A stretch of 64,000 nt of DNA from Pusillimonas sp. T2 (GCF_002236805.1 NZ_NIQA01000001.1:612559-676558), one strand, 5' to 3'. Positions 10,275 through 21,193 are shown, counted from the stretch's first letter. A program made the numbers and translations. Notes: generated from the letters alone by a model not told the origin.

Positions 10275-10909
10275 CAGCGCCCCCTGCCCCATGCGTTGCG
10301 CCGCTCTAGCTGCTCCACACGGCGATCTAATTGATCAAGCTGTTGCAGCAACTGAGCCGTGCGTTCTTGATGAACCGGCAGATGGGCTTTCGCCATAAGT
10401 GTTGGGGACTCTTCGGTAAGATATTCGGCGACATTGCCTGCTAAGCGTTGGCCGGCCGCCGCAAAGCTGCGCGAAACGGCACGGGCTCCCGCCATAATAC
10501 GTGTTGCCGGAATATCACCGACCACGCGCGCCAGGTCATCTTCGACATCCCATCGCAAGTGACGCGCCAGATCAGCCACCACATTGGCCAGCCCGGCATC
10601 GCCTTGGATATGCAAGGCATCAACAATTTGCTCTGGGTCTTGATGACGAATAACGTCGAACAAACGACCGGTTTGCTTCTCGGGCAGTGTCAGGGTGACA
10701 TCGGGCACGACGGCAGCATCGGCCGATTGCAATGTGCCTTGACTACCAATCACCAGCGACACTTCGGCACGCCCAATAATAAACCTGACGGTTTTACCGG
10801 CATGACGTGATAACCGTTCGGCCGCCCAGGGCTCGCGGCGTAGCAGCCGGTTAAAGGCGCTGATGCCTGCCGAGGCAACAAAAGGTGGCGGTGGAAAAAA
10901 AGGCAGCAT
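10274..10909 (-). CDS. ubiJ: Ubiquinone biosynthesis accessory factor UbiJ (SCP2 domain)
   Basis: Lipid-binding accessory protein of the soluble ubiquinone biosynthesis complex. The 211-residue protein has an N-terminal SCP2-like sterol-carrier domain (about residues 15-115, including [15 protein letters not shown]) and a C-terminal helical stretch ending in [18 protein letters not shown], a short coiled coil typical of UbiJ. Its stop and the ubiB start share an A (TGATG), indicating coupled translation. Confidence 0.92.
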   Translation of the reverse strand: MLPFFPPPPFVASAGISAFNRLLRREPWAAERLSRHAGKTVRFIIGRAEVSLVIGSQGTLQSADAAVVPDVTLTLPEKQTGRLFDVIRHQDPEQIVDALHIQGDAGLANVVADLARHLRWDVEDDLARVVGDIPATRIMAGARAVSRSFAAAGQRLAGNVAEYLTEESPTLMAKAHLPVHQERTAQLLQQLDQLDRRVEQLERRNAWGRGR

Positions 10910-11000
10910 GAATCACCACGCGCGGGCCGCGCGCACTATGACAGGTAAAATGACAGGCCCAAGTTTAACGGTTTTAGCCGCACAACGGTCTACAGACAAA

Positions 11001-11035
11001 GGGCCGGTGGCCGCACACAAGTGCGACACCGGCCC
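11001..11035 (-). terminator. Hairpin downstream of the Tim44-like gene
   Basis: GGGCCGGTG (11001-11009) pairs with CACCGGCCC (11027-11035), with an inner GCAC/GTGC pairing. Reading on the minus strand it is followed by TTTG, a weak T run. It lies in the 166-base spacer between the Tim44-like gene and ubiJ, which otherwise holds nothing recognisable. Confidence 0.5.
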
Positions 11036-11075
11036 AAACCACGCCTAGGGGGAAAGGCGCGGACTCACGGGGACT

Positions 11076-12044
11076 TTAATTTCCCTCGACAGGAATTTGC
11101 TGAATACCAGCCAACAACCAGCCCTGACCATCAGCCTTGTACAGATTCCAGACCTCTTCGAAGCGGAAGGCTTCTGCACCGGGCGCTTCGCGCAGCATGC
11201 CCGAGTATCGAACACTGGCCAGATGACCACCGCTGACGGTTTCAATGCCTAAAAGCTCGGCGGTAAGCAACACGATTTCGGTGTGCTCGGCCTTGCCGCC
11301 TCGGGCTTCTATTTGAGGCTTGATTTCGGCGATCAGATCGTCGGTGACGTAGTCGGACAACTGAGATACGTCGCCGCTGTCCCAGATGCGCTGAATTTGC
11401 GCAAACTGCTTCTTGGCGTTGGCCAGGAAAGCAGCCGTGTCGAAGTCGCCGGGGATGAACCAAGACTCATCAACAGGCGAGGGAGCCGGGGCGGCGTCGG
11501 CGGCAACTGATGTACCAGAAGTAGCGGCCGATTGTGCGGGGGCACCCGAAGCAGGTTGCCAGACCTCGGCACTACGCTGCATGCCACCGGCACCCGCTGC
11601 CTGAGTTGCCGTACGTGCCGCGCCACCGCGCAGACGACGAACAATAAACAGTACGGCGAAGACCAGCAGCCCGATAAGCAAGAGGCTGGACATCATTTCG
11701 AGGAAGGCACCAGACAGGCCCATGTGCGACAACAGGGCAGCAATACCCAGACCTGCGGCTATGCCTGCGATGGGCCCCAGAAAGCGGGACATGCCGGTTT
11801 TGGCCGCTGTGCCGGCGGCGGCAGCGCCTGCCGCGGGCGCGGCCGACGTCGCGCTGCGCTGCGTTGTGGTTGCCGCAGGCGGGGTTGTCGCCTGGCGCTG
11901 CTGGGTAACATTACTGGACTGACGGCCAAAACTTGAGCCACCGCCCATGCGGCGCGCTTCGGCGTCGAAAGAGACAGCCACCATACCGACAGTGGAAACT
12001 GCCAGTAGTGCTACAGCCAGAAAACGGGAGATGCGTCGAGACAT
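11076..12044 (-). CDS. Tim44-like domain protein
   Basis: Function not established. The 322-residue protein begins with a signal-like segment (ISRFLAVALLAVSTVGMVAV), then an Ala/Thr/Gln-rich low-complexity stretch (about residues 45-85), a hydrophobic Gly/Ala-rich region with a membrane helix near 115-135 (MMSSLLLIGLLVFAVLFIVRR), another Ala/Pro-rich linker, and a C-terminal Tim44/Tim44-like domain from about 195 (PGDFDTAAFLANAKKQFAQI, EEVWNLYK). The start at 12044 has GGAG about 8 bases upstream. This organisation, a membrane anchor followed by a Tim44-like domain, is widespread in Burkholderiales, and the gene usually sits between ubiE and ubiJ as here. A membrane-associated role is inferred only from the topology. 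Confidence 0.85.
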   Translation of the reverse strand: MSRRISRFLAVALLAVSTVGMVAVSFDAEARRMGGGSSFGRQSSNVTQQRQATTPPAATTTQRSATSAAPAAGAAAAGTAAKTGMSRFLGPIAGIAAGLGIAALLSHMGLSGAFLEMMSSLLLIGLLVFAVLFIVRRLRGGAARTATQAAGAGGMQRSAEVWQPASGAPAQSAATSGTSVAADAAPAPSPVDESWFIPGDFDTAAFLANAKKQFAQIQRIWDSGDVSQLSDYVTDDLIAEIKPQIEARGGKAEHTEIVLLTAELLGIETVSGGHLASVRYSGMLREAPGAEAFRFEEVWNLYKADGQGWLLAGIQQIPVEGN

Positions 12045-12122
12045 GTGTTGGCTCCGAACCAAAAAAGGCAAAAAACTTGTGAATACACAAGAATCTTACT
12101 GGAACCTGAATAATATCTCAAG

Positions 12123-12899
12123 TTAACCCAAATTGACACCTTCGTGCAGTGCGACGAGGCCTGCCGTAAGGTTGAAATAACGCACGCGATCAAGGCCTGC
12201 CTCTTTCATCATGGCGGCCAGGGTGTCCTGATCGGGATGCATGCGAATAGATTCGGCCAAATAACGATAACTTTCTTCGTCGCCCGCTACCTTCTTGCCC
12301 AGCCACGGCAAGATATTAAAGGAATACCAGTCGTAAACCGGGGCCAGAGGTTTGGCCACATGCGAAAATTCGAGCACCAGCAATTTGCCACCCGGCTTGA
12401 GCACACGTCGCATTTCGGACAAGGCAATGTCTTTATGCGTCATGTTGCGCAACCCAAAAGCAACACTGACACGATCAAAGTAATGGTCGGGGAACGGCAG
12501 CTTTTCGGCATCGCAAACAGCCGTGGGCACCACGAGACCTTTGTCGATCAGGCGATCACGGCCCACCCGCAACATGGAGTCATTGATATCGGTAAGCCAT
12601 ACCTGCCCACTGGGCCCTGCCTTGCGCGCAAACGCCTTGGCCAGGTCGCCAGTGCCACCCGCAATATCAAGCACTTTCATGCCGGGGCGAACATCAGCGC
12701 GCGCAATGGTAAACGCCTTCCAGGCGCGATGCAGGCCTGCCGACATCAGATCATTCATCAGGTCGTAGCGCTGCGCCACCGAATGAAAAACCTCGGCCAC
12801 CTTGGCGGCTTTTTCGGCCTCGGCAACGGTTTTATACCCAAAATGTGTGGTTGGCCCGGCGTTTGGTTCGCCCTGCCCCGAAGAGGATGTATTTTGCAT
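12123..12899 (-). CDS. ubiE: Ubiquinone/menaquinone C-methyltransferase UbiE
   Basis: SAM-dependent methyltransferase that adds the C2 methyl group in ubiquinone (and demethylmenaquinone) synthesis. The 258-residue product shows [20 protein letters not shown], motif I as [19 protein letters not shown] and [17 protein letters not shown], all standard for UbiE. The ATG at 12899 begins MQNTSSSG; the longer open frame upstream reaches the phoB promoter region and lacks family similarity. It is the first gene of the minus-strand ubi group and divergent from phoB. Confidence 0.96.
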   Translation of the reverse strand: MQNTSSSGQGEPNAGPTTHFGYKTVAEAEKAAKVAEVFHSVAQRYDLMNDLMSAGLHRAWKAFTIARADVRPGMKVLDIAGGTGDLAKAFARKAGPSGQVWLTDINDSMLRVGRDRLIDKGLVVPTAVCDAEKLPFPDHYFDRVSVAFGLRNMTHKDIALSEMRRVLKPGGKLLVLEFSHVAKPLAPVYDWYSFNILPWLGKKVAGDEESYRYLAESIRMHPDQDTLAAMMKEAGLDRVRYFNLTAGLVALHEGVNLG

Positions 12900-12960
12900 A
12901 GCGCGTATGGTATCCCAAGTATGGCGGGTTTGCGGCTGTCGAACCGCGCCTGACCCGAAC

Positions 12961-12978
12961 ATGACAGTTTTCACAAAC
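12961..12978 (-). promoter_or_regulatory. Possible Pho box between ubiE and phoB
   Basis: Read on the minus strand, GTTTGTGAAAACTGTCAT has a perfect distal half-site (CTGTCAT) and the A4 spacer of the consensus Pho box, but the first half-site is poor. It lies about 57 bases before phoB, though oriented toward ubiE. Autoregulation by PhoB would be expected for this operon, so the match is suggestive only. Confidence 0.3.
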
Positions 12979-13034
12979 CTGAAACATTCAAGCCATAATA
13001 TTGAAGCTTCTTCGGTTATTTTATCCTGCACACC

Positions 13035-13754
13035 ATGAGCACAACCATACTGGTCATTGAAGACGAACCCGCGATCCAGGAGCTGATTTCAGTCAACCTG
13101 TCATTTGCAGGACACAAAGTACTGCGGGCCTTCGACGCCGAACAGGCGCAAACTCTGATCCGCGCCGAACTTCCCGACCTAATCCTGCTTGACTGGATGC
13201 TGCCCGGCGCATCGGGCATTACGCTGGCAAAGAAACTGCGCGCCGACGAGCGTACCCGCCAAGTGCCCGTCATTATGCTGACAGCCAAGGGTGCCGAAAG
13301 CGACAAGATAGAAGGCCTTGAGGCCGGCGCCGATGACTACATCACCAAACCGTTTTCGCCCAAAGAGCTCATGGCGCGCATCAAGGCCGTACTGCGCCGC
13401 CGCGCGCCGCAGCTCACCGACGACCTCATTCAAATTGGCACGTTAAAACTCGACCCGGCCACGCACCGCGTGACAGGCAACGGGCTGTCACTGACAGTCG
13501 GCCCCACCGAGTTCCGTCTGCTGCACTTTTTCATGACCCACACCGAACGTGTGTTTTCGCGCGCACAGCTGCTCGACCAGGTGTGGGGCGACCACGTTTT
13601 TGTCGAAGAGCGCACAGTAGACGTACATATCCGGCGCCTGCGCAAAGCGCTTGAGCCCAGCGCGCACGAAAATCACATTGAAACCGTACGCGGTGCAGGG
13701 TACCGCTTTGCCGTGCAACTGCCGCAAGCGCCGAACAAACCAGCCGGCACCTGA
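13035..13754 (+). CDS. phoB: Phosphate regulon response regulator PhoB
   Basis: OmpR-family transcription factor that activates phosphate-starvation genes when phosphorylated by PhoR. The 239-residue protein has a receiver domain (residues about 4-118) with acidic residues EDEP, phospho-acceptor Asp in [20 protein letters not shown] and the conserved Lys in [11 protein letters not shown], followed by a winged-helix domain (about 130-230) ending [14 protein letters not shown]. The phoR start follows two bases after the stop. The phosphate transport genes pst and phoU are not present in the window. Confidence 0.95.
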   Translation: MSTTILVIEDEPAIQELISVNLSFAGHKVLRAFDAEQAQTLIRAELPDLILLDWMLPGASGITLAKKLRADERTRQVPVIMLTAKGAESDKIEGLEAGADDYITKPFSPKELMARIKAVLRRRAPQLTDDLIQIGTLKLDPATHRVTGNGLSLTVGPTEFRLLHFFMTHTERVFSRAQLLDQVWGDHVFVEERTVDVHIRRLRKALEPSAHENHIETVRGAGYRFAVQLPQAPNKPAGT

Positions 13755-13756
13755 TC

Positions 13757-15061
13757 ATGCCCAAGACCCTCGCCTATATTGCCCTCTGGATGATGCTTGC
13801 CATGGCGGTAGGCTACTGGACAACGCCCACCGCGGGGTGGGTCTTGCTGACAGCCGGGCTATCGCTCATGGTTCTGGCCAGCGGACGGCAATTAACGCAA
13901 ATTCGTAAATGGGTCACCGACTTCTCGGCGTCGCCCCCCGCCTCTGTCGGCCCCTGGGACGAAATCATTGCCCCGATATATCGCGAAATTCGCCGAAATA
14001 GCGCGCATATCAAAGAGCTTGACCAGCACATCGACAACATTATGCTGGCGGCGGAGGCCTTGCCCGACGGCGCCATTACCCTTGATGCAGACATGATGGT
14101 GACGTGGTGCAATAAAACCGCGTGCACTCACACTGGGCTGGATCTTCAAAAAGACCGCAACTACAGTATTTTCAATATCTTGCGATCGCCCGAATTCAAC
14201 AAGTACGCGCGGCAATCTACGTGGCCCGAACCCATGCTGCTGCATCACACGGCACACGATCACGTCGAACGAGCCTTACAGCTGCAGCTTACTCGTTATG
14301 GCGCCGACCAATACCTGGTTGTCACACGCGACGTCACGCAAGTAGAAAAACTCGAAACCACGCGCAAAGACTTTGTGGCCAATGTGTCCCACGAACTGCG
14401 CACCCCGTTGACCGTTCTGTCCGGGTTTCTGGAAACGCTGCACGATATCCCGCGCGAAGAAATTTCAGACGAGCAACGCAAACACTATCTTGACCTGATG
14501 ATGCAACAGGCCAGCCGCATGCAAGCCATTGTGGCCGACTTGCTGACGCTATCTACACTGGAGTCGTCGCCCACCCAGGCCGGCGAACCGGTTCATATGA
14601 AAGAAGTGATCGACCGGGCGCTGGAACAAGCCAAATTGCTGTCGGCCGGACAGCATGTGTTTGTAGAAAACATTGCCGACGACCTGTATATAAAAGGCAT
14701 TGAAACCGAGCTGGCGTCGGCAGTCAGCAACCTGCTGACCAATGCCATCAGATACACGCCCAAAGACGGCACCATTACCACCAGTTGGTACTTGACCGAA
14801 TCTGGGCTGGCTTGCTACTCGGTGCAAGACACGGGCATAGGCATTGCGGCGCAAGATATCCCGCGCCTGACCGAACGTTTTTACCGCGTGGACCGCGGGC
14901 GCTCACGCGCTACCGGCGGCACCGGCCTTGGCCTGGCCATCACAAAGCATGTCGCCATGCGCCACAACGCCGAATTGCACATACAAAGCCGTATCGGCGC
15001 AGGCAGCATATTTTCGCTGGAATTTCCGGCGTCACGCGTGATGACGCCGCCCAGCCCATAA
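13757..15061 (+). CDS. phoR: Phosphate regulon sensor histidine kinase PhoR
   Basis: Membrane sensor kinase that phosphorylates PhoB when phosphate is scarce. The 434-residue protein has two closely spaced N-terminal membrane helices (about residues 4-43) with almost no periplasmic loop, a PAS-like region (about 95-195), a HisKA domain with the phospho-His in FVANVSHELRTPLTVLSG, and an ATPase domain with LLTNAIRYTPKDG, DTGIGI and GGTGLGLAITKH. The lack of a periplasmic sensing domain is typical of PhoR, which senses through PhoU and the Pst transporter. It converges on the FAD/Fe-S oxidoreductase gene with 20 bases between stops. Confidence 0.95.
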   Translation: MPKTLAYIALWMMLAMAVGYWTTPTAGWVLLTAGLSLMVLASGRQLTQIRKWVTDFSASPPASVGPWDEIIAPIYREIRRNSAHIKELDQHIDNIMLAAEALPDGAITLDADMMVTWCNKTACTHTGLDLQKDRNYSIFNILRSPEFNKYARQSTWPEPMLLHHTAHDHVERALQLQLTRYGADQYLVVTRDVTQVEKLETTRKDFVANVSHELRTPLTVLSGFLETLHDIPREEISDEQRKHYLDLMMQQASRMQAIVADLLTLSTLESSPTQAGEPVHMKEVIDRALEQAKLLSAGQHVFVENIADDLYIKGIETELASAVSNLLTNAIRYTPKDGTITTSWYLTESGLACYSVQDTGIGIAAQDIPRLTERFYRVDRGRSRATGGTGLGLAITKHVAMRHNAELHIQSRIGAGSIFSLEFPASRVMTPPSP

Positions 15062-15081
15062 GCCCGGAGCGCGGTAACCTT

Positions 15082-18000
15082 TTAAACCAGCACCCGCTCG
15101 ATTCCGCCTGCGTTAGCCGACTTCACGTAGTCTTCCATCCAAGACTCGCCCAAGACATGGCGCGCCATCTCAACAACGATATAGTCTGCCTGCATGCCAG
15201 TATCGCCCTCGTACCGCGATAAGCCCTGCAAACACGACGGGCACGAGGTAAGGATCTTGACCTGGCCATCGTAACCATCAGCCCGAACCTGGGCTGTGTT
15301 CTTGAGCAGTTCTTCTTGCTTGCGGAAACGCACTTGCGTTGAGACGTCGGGGCGGCTGACGGCCAACGTACCCGACTCGCCACAGCAGCGGTCTGTTTTG
15401 ACAGCGCTATCCCCCACCAGCGCCTTGACCGTTTTCATGGGGTCTTGCAGCTTCATGGGGGTATGGCAAGGGTCGTGGTACATGTAGCGGCTACCCGTCA
15501 CGCCCTCAAGCTTCATACTCTTTTCAAGCAGATACTCGTGGATGTCGATGAGACGGCAACCCGGGAAGATTTTCTCAAACTCGTAACCGGCCAACTGGTC
15601 GTAACAGGTGCCGCAACTGACCACGACGGTTTTGATGTCGAGGTAATTTAGGGTGTTAGCTACCCGATGGAACAACACCCGGTTGTCGGTGATGATTTTT
15701 TCGGCCTTGTCGGTCATGCCATTGCCGCGCTGCGGGTAGCCACAACACAAATAGCCCGGAGGCAATACCGTTTGCACCCCGGCATGCCACAACATGGCCT
15801 GCGTCGCCAACCCGACCTGGGAGAACAACCGTTCAGACCCGCAACCCGGGAAATAAAAGACGGCCTCGGTGTCGGCCGTGGTTGAAGACGGGTTACGGAT
15901 AATAGGCACGTAATTGGCGTCTTCGATGTCGAGCAATTTGCGCGCGGTTTGCTTGGGCAAGCCCCCCGGCATTTTTTTATTGATGAAATGCACGACCTGT
16001 TCGCGGATAGGCGCCTTGCCAATGGTGGCAGGAGGCTGCTCGACCTGCTTGCGCGCAGGCGCCGCCAACAAATCATGGGCAAACCTTTGTGCCTTGTAGC
16101 CCAGGTCGACCATAGCCGTGCGCGTGGCCTTGATGACACGCGGATCTTTCGCATTAAGAAAGAACATGGCGGCCGTCGTACCGGGATTAAAAGACTTTTT
16201 GCCCATGCGGCGCAACAAAGCGCGCATTTCCATGGAGACATCGCCAAAGTCGATATCGACCGGACAGGGGTTGTAGCACTTGTGGCACACCGTGCAGTGA
16301 TCGGCCACATCTTCAAATTCGGACCAGTGATGCAAACTAATGCCGCGTCGGGTTTGCTCTTCGTACAAGAAGGCCTCGATCAGCAAAGACGTTGCCAGAA
16401 TTTTATTGCGCGGCGAATACAGCAAGTTGGCGCGCGGGACATGTGTTGAGCAAACAGGCTTACACTTGCCGCAACGCAGGCAATCTTTGATCGCAGTGGA
16501 AATAGCGCCGATTTCGCTTTGCTGCATAATGAGCGACTCGTGCCCCAGCAAGTTGAAACTAGGCGTCCAGGCATGACGCAAATCGGCCCCAGGCATTAAC
16601 TTGCCGGCGTTGAACCGACCCTGCGGGTCGATACGACGCTTGTAGTCCTGGAACGGTTGCAGCTCTTCTTGAGTCAAAAATTCGAACTTGGTCAGGCCAA
16701 TGCCGTGCTCGCCTGAAATCACGCCATCGAGGTCCCGGGCGATTTGCATGATACGGGCCACGGCCTCGTTGGCCTCGCCCAGCATCTCGTAGTTATCTGA
16801 GTTGACGGGGATATTGGTGTGCACGTTGCCATCGCCAGCGTGCATGTGCAACGCTACGAAAACCCGGCCTTTAAGCACCCGGTCGTGGATGGCCTGAATT
16901 TCGGCCAAAACCGCCGCACAAGCGGCGCCCGCAAAATAGCGCTCCATCAGGGCACGGACTTCGGTCTTCCAGGAGATACGAATGGTATGGTCCTGGATCA
17001 CGTCGAAAACACGTACACCCGGCTGCTGCGCAACGCGCTCGGTCAGCCCTTGTTCGGCATCGGCCATACCGATAGACGGCAGCACCGCAAGCGCCTGATC
17101 CAACGGCATGTCGAGATTTTCAAGAAGCCATGTCCAGCGCATACGGACATCTCGCAGGGTATCGAGCGCGTCTTGCGTGCGGTCGTGAAGGATTTCGGCA
17201 CGGGTTTGCTCGGCGTCATCGGCGTCTTCAGATTTGCCTACCGGCAAATCGCCGCTACCCAAAAAGACCTCAAGCGCGTCGAGCAGACGCAACTTGTTGC
17301 GAGTCGACAGTTCGATGTTGATCCGTTCGATGGCGTCGGTGTACTCGCCCATACGGTTCAACGGAATCACGACGTCTTCGTTGATTTTAAACGCGTTGGT
17401 ATGACGCGCGATGGCGGCGGTACGTGCGCGATCGAGCCAGAACTTTTTGCGGGCTTCGGCACTTACGGCAACAAACCCTTCGCCATGACGGGTATTGGAC
17501 AAGCGCACGACTTCGCTGGCGGCCAGCGCAACAGCGTCGGCATCGTCGCCGACAATATCGCCAATGAGCACCATTTTGGGCAGCCCGCCGCGTTTGCTTT
17601 TTGTGGCGTAACCCACCGCACGCAAGTAACGTTCGTCGAGGTGTTCGAGCCCAGCCAGAATGGCGCCTTTTTCGCGCCCGGTGCTATCGAGATAATCTTT
17701 AATTTCGACAATCGACGGGATTGCATCGCGCGCCTGCCCAAAAAATTCGAGACAAACCGTTCGGGTATGCGCCGGCATGCGGTGCAATACCCATCGCGCG
17801 GACGTAATCAAGCCATCGCAACCTTCTTTCTGGATACCCGGCAAGCCAGCCAGGAATTTATCGGTCACATCTTTACCCAAACCCGCTTTGCGGAACCTGC
17901 GCCCCTCGATTACCAAGGTTTCGGTGCGCAGCAAACGCTCGCCGGGTGCGGCAGTGCCGTCAAACCACTTGACCTCGAATGTCGCCTCGGCAACATCGTG

Positions 18001-19026
18001 AATTTTGCCCATATTGTGGCCAATACGGGTCACCTCGAGCCAGTTGCCATCGGGATCGACCATGCGCCACCACGCAAGATTGTCGAGGGCAGTACCCCAC
18101 AGCACAGCTTTCTTGCCACCAGCATTCATGGCCACGTTGCCGCCAACACACGAGGCTTCGGCCGAGGTAGGGTCGACGGCGAACACAAAGCCTGCTGCTT
18201 CGGCCGCCTCGGTAACCCGCTTTGTCACCACCCCTGCGCCCGACCACACCGTAGCCACAGGTTGATCGACGCCGGGCAGCGTTGTGGTTTCAACCGCCCC
18301 TAATTGATCGAGCTTTTCGGTGTTAATGACGACTGAGCGCCAGGTAAGCGGAATTGCGCCACCGGTATAGCCGGTACCACCGCCTCGCGGAATTATCGTG
18401 AGCTCGAGCTCGATACAGGCGCGCACCAAGGCTGCCATTTCGCGCTCGGTGTCGGGGGTCAGGACAACAAAGGGATATTCGACACGCCAGTCGGTAGCGT
18501 CGGTGACATGCGATACCCGCGACAAACCGTCGAACTTAATGTTGTCTTTGGCCGTTACCTTGGCCAAACGGCGCTGTACTTTTTTGCGCAGCTCACGGGT
18601 ATGCTCGAACTCGTATTCGAATGCACTGACCGCGCCGCGTGCCGCTTGCAGCAGCAAAACAACCTTGTTATCTCGGTCGGGGTCACTAGGGTCACGACGT
18701 CGATCAATTTCGGACAGCCGGTGTTGCAAGGCCTCGATCAGCATGGCCAGGCGCTTCGGGTTTTCGAGAAGATCGTCTTGCAGATAAGGATTTCGACGCA
18801 CCACCCAGATATCGCCCAGCACCTCGAAGAGCATGCGGGCCGAACGCCCTGTACGCCGTTCGGTACGCAGATCGGACAGCCAGTGCCAGGCTTCCTCGCC
18901 CAACAACCGGGACACAATCTCGCGATCGGAGAACGATGTGTAGTTGTAGGGGATTTCACGCAAACGCGGCACGTCTGGCGAAGGCGATTTAGAGGCAAGC
19001 AACTGACTGGCTAGAGGGGCGTTCAT
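15082..19026 (-). CDS. Giant FAD/FMN-binding and Fe-S oxidoreductase (DUF3683 family)
   Basis: Predicted flavin and iron-sulfur dehydrogenase of a 2-hydroxyacid, of the D-lactate/glycolate dehydrogenase type; substrate unknown. The 1314-residue protein fuses parts usually encoded separately: a DUF3683 N-terminus (begins near residue 20, [17 protein letters not shown]), a PCMH-type FAD domain with [11 protein letters not shown] near 214, an FAD-oxidase C-terminal domain (about 400-810) with ISGEHGIGL, two 4Fe-4S motifs ([11 protein letters not shown] near 847 and [12 protein letters not shown] near 909) and a pair of cysteine-rich CCG domains ([34 protein letters not shown]). It therefore resembles GlpC/HdrB-type electron transfer fused to GlcD. 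No signal peptide or membrane helix is evident. It is monocistronic and convergent with phoR. Confidence 0.9.
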   Translation of the reverse strand: MNAPLASQLLASKSPSPDVPRLREIPYNYTSFSDREIVSRLLGEEAWHWLSDLRTERRTGRSARMLFEVLGDIWVVRRNPYLQDDLLENPKRLAMLIEALQHRLSEIDRRRDPSDPDRDNKVVLLLQAARGAVSAFEYEFEHTRELRKKVQRRLAKVTAKDNIKFDGLSRVSHVTDATDWRVEYPFVVLTPDTEREMAALVRACIELELTIIPRGGGTGYTGGAIPLTWRSVVINTEKLDQLGAVETTTLPGVDQPVATVWSGAGVVTKRVTEAAEAAGFVFAVDPTSAEASCVGGNVAMNAGGKKAVLWGTALDNLAWWRMVDPDGNWLEVTRIGHNMGKIHDVAEATFEVKWFDGTAAPGERLLRTETLVIEGRRFRKAGLGKDVTDKFLAGLPGIQKEGCDGLITSARWVLHRMPAHTRTVCLEFFGQARDAIPSIVEIKDYLDSTGREKGAILAGLEHLDERYLRAVGYATKSKRGGLPKMVLIGDIVGDDADAVALAASEVVRLSNTRHGEGFVAVSAEARKKFWLDRARTAAIARHTNAFKINEDVVIPLNRMGEYTDAIERINIELSTRNKLRLLDALEVFLGSGDLPVGKSEDADDAEQTRAEILHDRTQDALDTLRDVRMRWTWLLENLDMPLDQALAVLPSIGMADAEQGLTERVAQQPGVRVFDVIQDHTIRISWKTEVRALMERYFAGAACAAVLAEIQAIHDRVLKGRVFVALHMHAGDGNVHTNIPVNSDNYEMLGEANEAVARIMQIARDLDGVISGEHGIGLTKFEFLTQEELQPFQDYKRRIDPQGRFNAGKLMPGADLRHAWTPSFNLLGHESLIMQQSEIGAISTAIKDCLRCGKCKPVCSTHVPRANLLYSPRNKILATSLLIEAFLYEEQTRRGISLHHWSEFEDVADHCTVCHKCYNPCPVDIDFGDVSMEMRALLRRMGKKSFNPGTTAAMFFLNAKDPRVIKATRTAMVDLGYKAQRFAHDLLAAPARKQVEQPPATIGKAPIREQVVHFINKKMPGGLPKQTARKLLDIEDANYVPIIRNPSSTTADTEAVFYFPGCGSERLFSQVGLATQAMLWHAGVQTVLPPGYLCCGYPQRGNGMTDKAEKIITDNRVLFHRVANTLNYLDIKTVVVSCGTCYDQLAGYEFEKIFPGCRLIDIHEYLLEKSMKLEGVTGSRYMYHDPCHTPMKLQDPMKTVKALVGDSAVKTDRCCGESGTLAVSRPDVSTQVRFRKQEELLKNTAQVRADGYDGQVKILTSCPSCLQGLSRYEGDTGMQADYIVVEMARHVLGESWMEDYVKSANAGGIERVLV

Positions 19027-19097
19027 GAAGTCGCATTCAAAAGGAGGACATGGTTAACCCTCAGTTTACTTCATCAGTCAAGCCGACGACGAGACCA

Positions 19098-19592
19098 TCA
19101 CTGCCCAAAAAACCATGAAACCGAGAGGGCTAAAGCCATGTAACGCAAGCACTTGCCCACAGCAATGTAAAAAACCGATGTCCAGAAAGGCAGCTTCAAC
19201 CAGCCAGCCACGGCGCATAGCGGGTCACCGATAACGGGTAACCACGACAACAAGAGCACCGGGGTGCCCCAACGTTGCGTCCAGGTTTGGGCCCTCAGCG
19301 CCCAAGGGCCAGCCCGTGACGGGTCGGCATAATGCTCGTACACGGCTTCCGCCCCCCTGCCCATGCCATAGGTAATCACGCCCCCCAGCGTATTGCCCAG
19401 CGTTGCGACGGCAACCGCTGCCCACAACATATCGGGGGCAACGTTCAAATACGCCAGTAAAACGGCCTCTGACCCCATAGGTAACAGCGTCGCCGAAACC
19501 AGGCTGGCCAGAAAAATGGCCGTCAACCCGGCCTGCGGCAGCGCCAGGGTCCGAAAAAGCCCGTCAAACAAGTCCATCATTGCAATTTCCAT
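19098..19592 (-). CDS. YqaA-type small membrane protein (DedA/SNARE-associated superfamily)
   Basis: Inner-membrane protein of the VTT/DedA-like superfamily; exact function is not established. The 164-residue protein shows about four hydrophobic segments and the family pattern of small residues in the first helices (SATLLPMGSEAVLLAYL, TLGNTLGGVITYGMGR), with a later FLSWLPVIGDPL-type turn (LLLSWLPVIGDPLCAVAGW) expected for YqaA. In-frame ATGs at 19580 and 19577 are alternative starts; GGAAA lies just ahead of them. It stands 71 bases before the end of the spacer upstream of the giant oxidoreductase, on the same strand. Confidence 0.82.
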   Translation of the reverse strand: MEIAMMDLFDGLFRTLALPQAGLTAIFLASLVSATLLPMGSEAVLLAYLNVAPDMLWAAVAVATLGNTLGGVITYGMGRGAEAVYEHYADPSRAGPWALRAQTWTQRWGTPVLLLSWLPVIGDPLCAVAGWLKLPFWTSVFYIAVGKCLRYMALALSVSWFFGQ

Positions 19593-19672
19593 GGCGTGCA
19601 GTGTAGCGTCAAGCCGCCATTTCGCTGTGGTAATCTAGTTCTTTACGTGCACCCTTTGCGCCCCAACCCATC

Positions 19673-21181
19673 ATGTCCACCGACTACCTCAAACGCATCC
19701 TTACCTCAAAAGTCTACGACGTCGCCATCGAATCCCCGCTCGAATTTGCACCGCAAATTTCTGCACGTACCAACAACAACTTTTATCTCAAGCGCGAAGA
19801 CACACAAGCCGTCTTCAGCTTCAAGCTGCGTGGCGCCTATAACAAAATGGCCAACCTCAGCCAGGCCGAACTCAAACGAGGGGTCATTGCCGCCTCAGCC
19901 GGCAACCACGCCCAAGGCGTTGCCCTATCGGCGCGCAAACTGGGCTGCCGGGCAGTCATCGTCATGCCCACCACTACCCCAAAGGTCAAGGTCAACGCCG
20001 TGCAAGCCCTGGGCGGCGAAACGGTTTTGGTCGGCAACAGTTATTCCGACGCCTACCTGCACGCCAAAGAGCTCGAGAAAAAAGAAAAACTCACTTTCGT
20101 GCACCCCTTTGATGACCCCGACGTCATTGCCGGGCAGGGCACCATTGGCATGGAAATCCTGCGCCAGCACCCCGGCCCGATCGATGCCATTTTCGCCGCT
20201 ATCGGCGGAGGTGGGCTGATTGCCGGCGTCGCCAGCTACATCAAGCAACTGCGCCCCGACATCAAAATCATCGGGGTGCAAACCGAAGACTCCAACGCCA
20301 TGATCCGCAGCGTCAAGGCGGGCCGCCGCATCGAACTGAACGACGTGGGTCTGTTTTCCGACGGTACGGCCGTTAAACAAGTCGGCCTCGAAACATTCCG
20401 GCTCACTCGCGAATACGTCGACGACTTCATTACGGTCGATACCGACGCCATCTGCGGCGCGATCAAAGACGTTTTCCAAGACACACGCAGCGTGCTTGAA
20501 CCCTCGGGCGCACTGGCCATCGCCGGCGCCAAACGCTATGCCGCACTACACAAGCTGAAAAATAAAAATCTGGTGGCCATTGCCAGCGGCGCCAACATGA
20601 ACTTCGACCGGCTACGCTTTGTAGCCGACCGGGCCGATGTGGGCGAAGCCCGCGAAGCGCTGTTTGCGCTCACAATCCCCGAACAACGCGGCAGCTTTCT
20701 TAAACTGTGCGAAACCATCGGCTCACGCAGTGTCACCGAGTTCAATTACCGTATTTCCGACGCGTCCAGTGCACACGTATTTGTCGGCGTGCAAATTAGC
20801 GCCGCCACCGAGCCCGAGAAAATCGCCGCCACGCTACGCAAAAAAGGCTTCGAAACCCTCGATCTGACGCACAACGAAATGGCCAAGACGCACTTGCGTT
20901 TCATGGTGGGAGGCCGCTCGTCGCTGGCCGAACACGAAATGCTGTTCCGCTTCGAGTTCCCCGAACGGCCTGGCGCCCTGATGAAATTTTTAAGCACCAT
21001 GAGCCCCGACTGGAACATCAGCTTATTCCACTATCGCAATCAAGGCGACGACTATGGCCGTATTTTGGTTGGCTTGCAGGTCCCCCCATCCGACAAAAAA
21101 GACTTCAAGGCCTTTTTAGACGGCTTGGGCTACCCCTACTGGAATGAAACCGAAAACCCGGCTTACCGGCTATTTCTGTAG
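19673..21181 (+). CDS. ilvA: Biosynthetic threonine ammonia-lyase
   Basis: PLP enzyme that converts threonine to 2-oxobutanoate, the first step of isoleucine synthesis. The 502-residue protein has the PLP lysine in FSFKLRGAYNK near residue 51, the phosphate-binding AIGGGGLIAGVA and SGANMNFDR, and two C-terminal ACT-like regulatory domains (from about 330; RGSFLKLCETIG and RPGALMKFLSTM). Both ACT domains are the mark of the isoleucine-inhibited biosynthetic form, as against the shorter catabolic TdcB. No leader-peptide attenuator is visible in the 80 bases upstream. Confidence 0.97.
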   Translation: MSTDYLKRILTSKVYDVAIESPLEFAPQISARTNNNFYLKREDTQAVFSFKLRGAYNKMANLSQAELKRGVIAASAGNHAQGVALSARKLGCRAVIVMPTTTPKVKVNAVQALGGETVLVGNSYSDAYLHAKELEKKEKLTFVHPFDDPDVIAGQGTIGMEILRQHPGPIDAIFAAIGGGGLIAGVASYIKQLRPDIKIIGVQTEDSNAMIRSVKAGRRIELNDVGLFSDGTAVKQVGLETFRLTREYVDDFITVDTDAICGAIKDVFQDTRSVLEPSGALAIAGAKRYAALHKLKNKNLVAIASGANMNFDRLRFVADRADVGEAREALFALTIPEQRGSFLKLCETIGSRSVTEFNYRISDASSAHVFVGVQISAATEPEKIAATLRKKGFETLDLTHNEMAKTHLRFMVGGRSSLAEHEMLFRFEFPERPGALMKFLSTMSPDWNISLFHYRNQGDDYGRILVGLQVPPSDKKDFKAFLDGLGYPYWNETENPAYRLFL

Positions 21182-21193
21182 GCCGATCATCAC

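Noticed and set aside
16819..18303. A 494-codon open frame opposite the giant oxidoreductase
   Set aside because: Antisense shadow. The minus strand carries FAD-domain motifs through the whole stretch.
19041..19118. Strong AAGGAGG followed by a short plus-strand frame of 22 codons
   Set aside because: The spacing to ATG is only two bases, the product is low-complexity, and it overlaps the end of the minus-strand membrane-protein gene.
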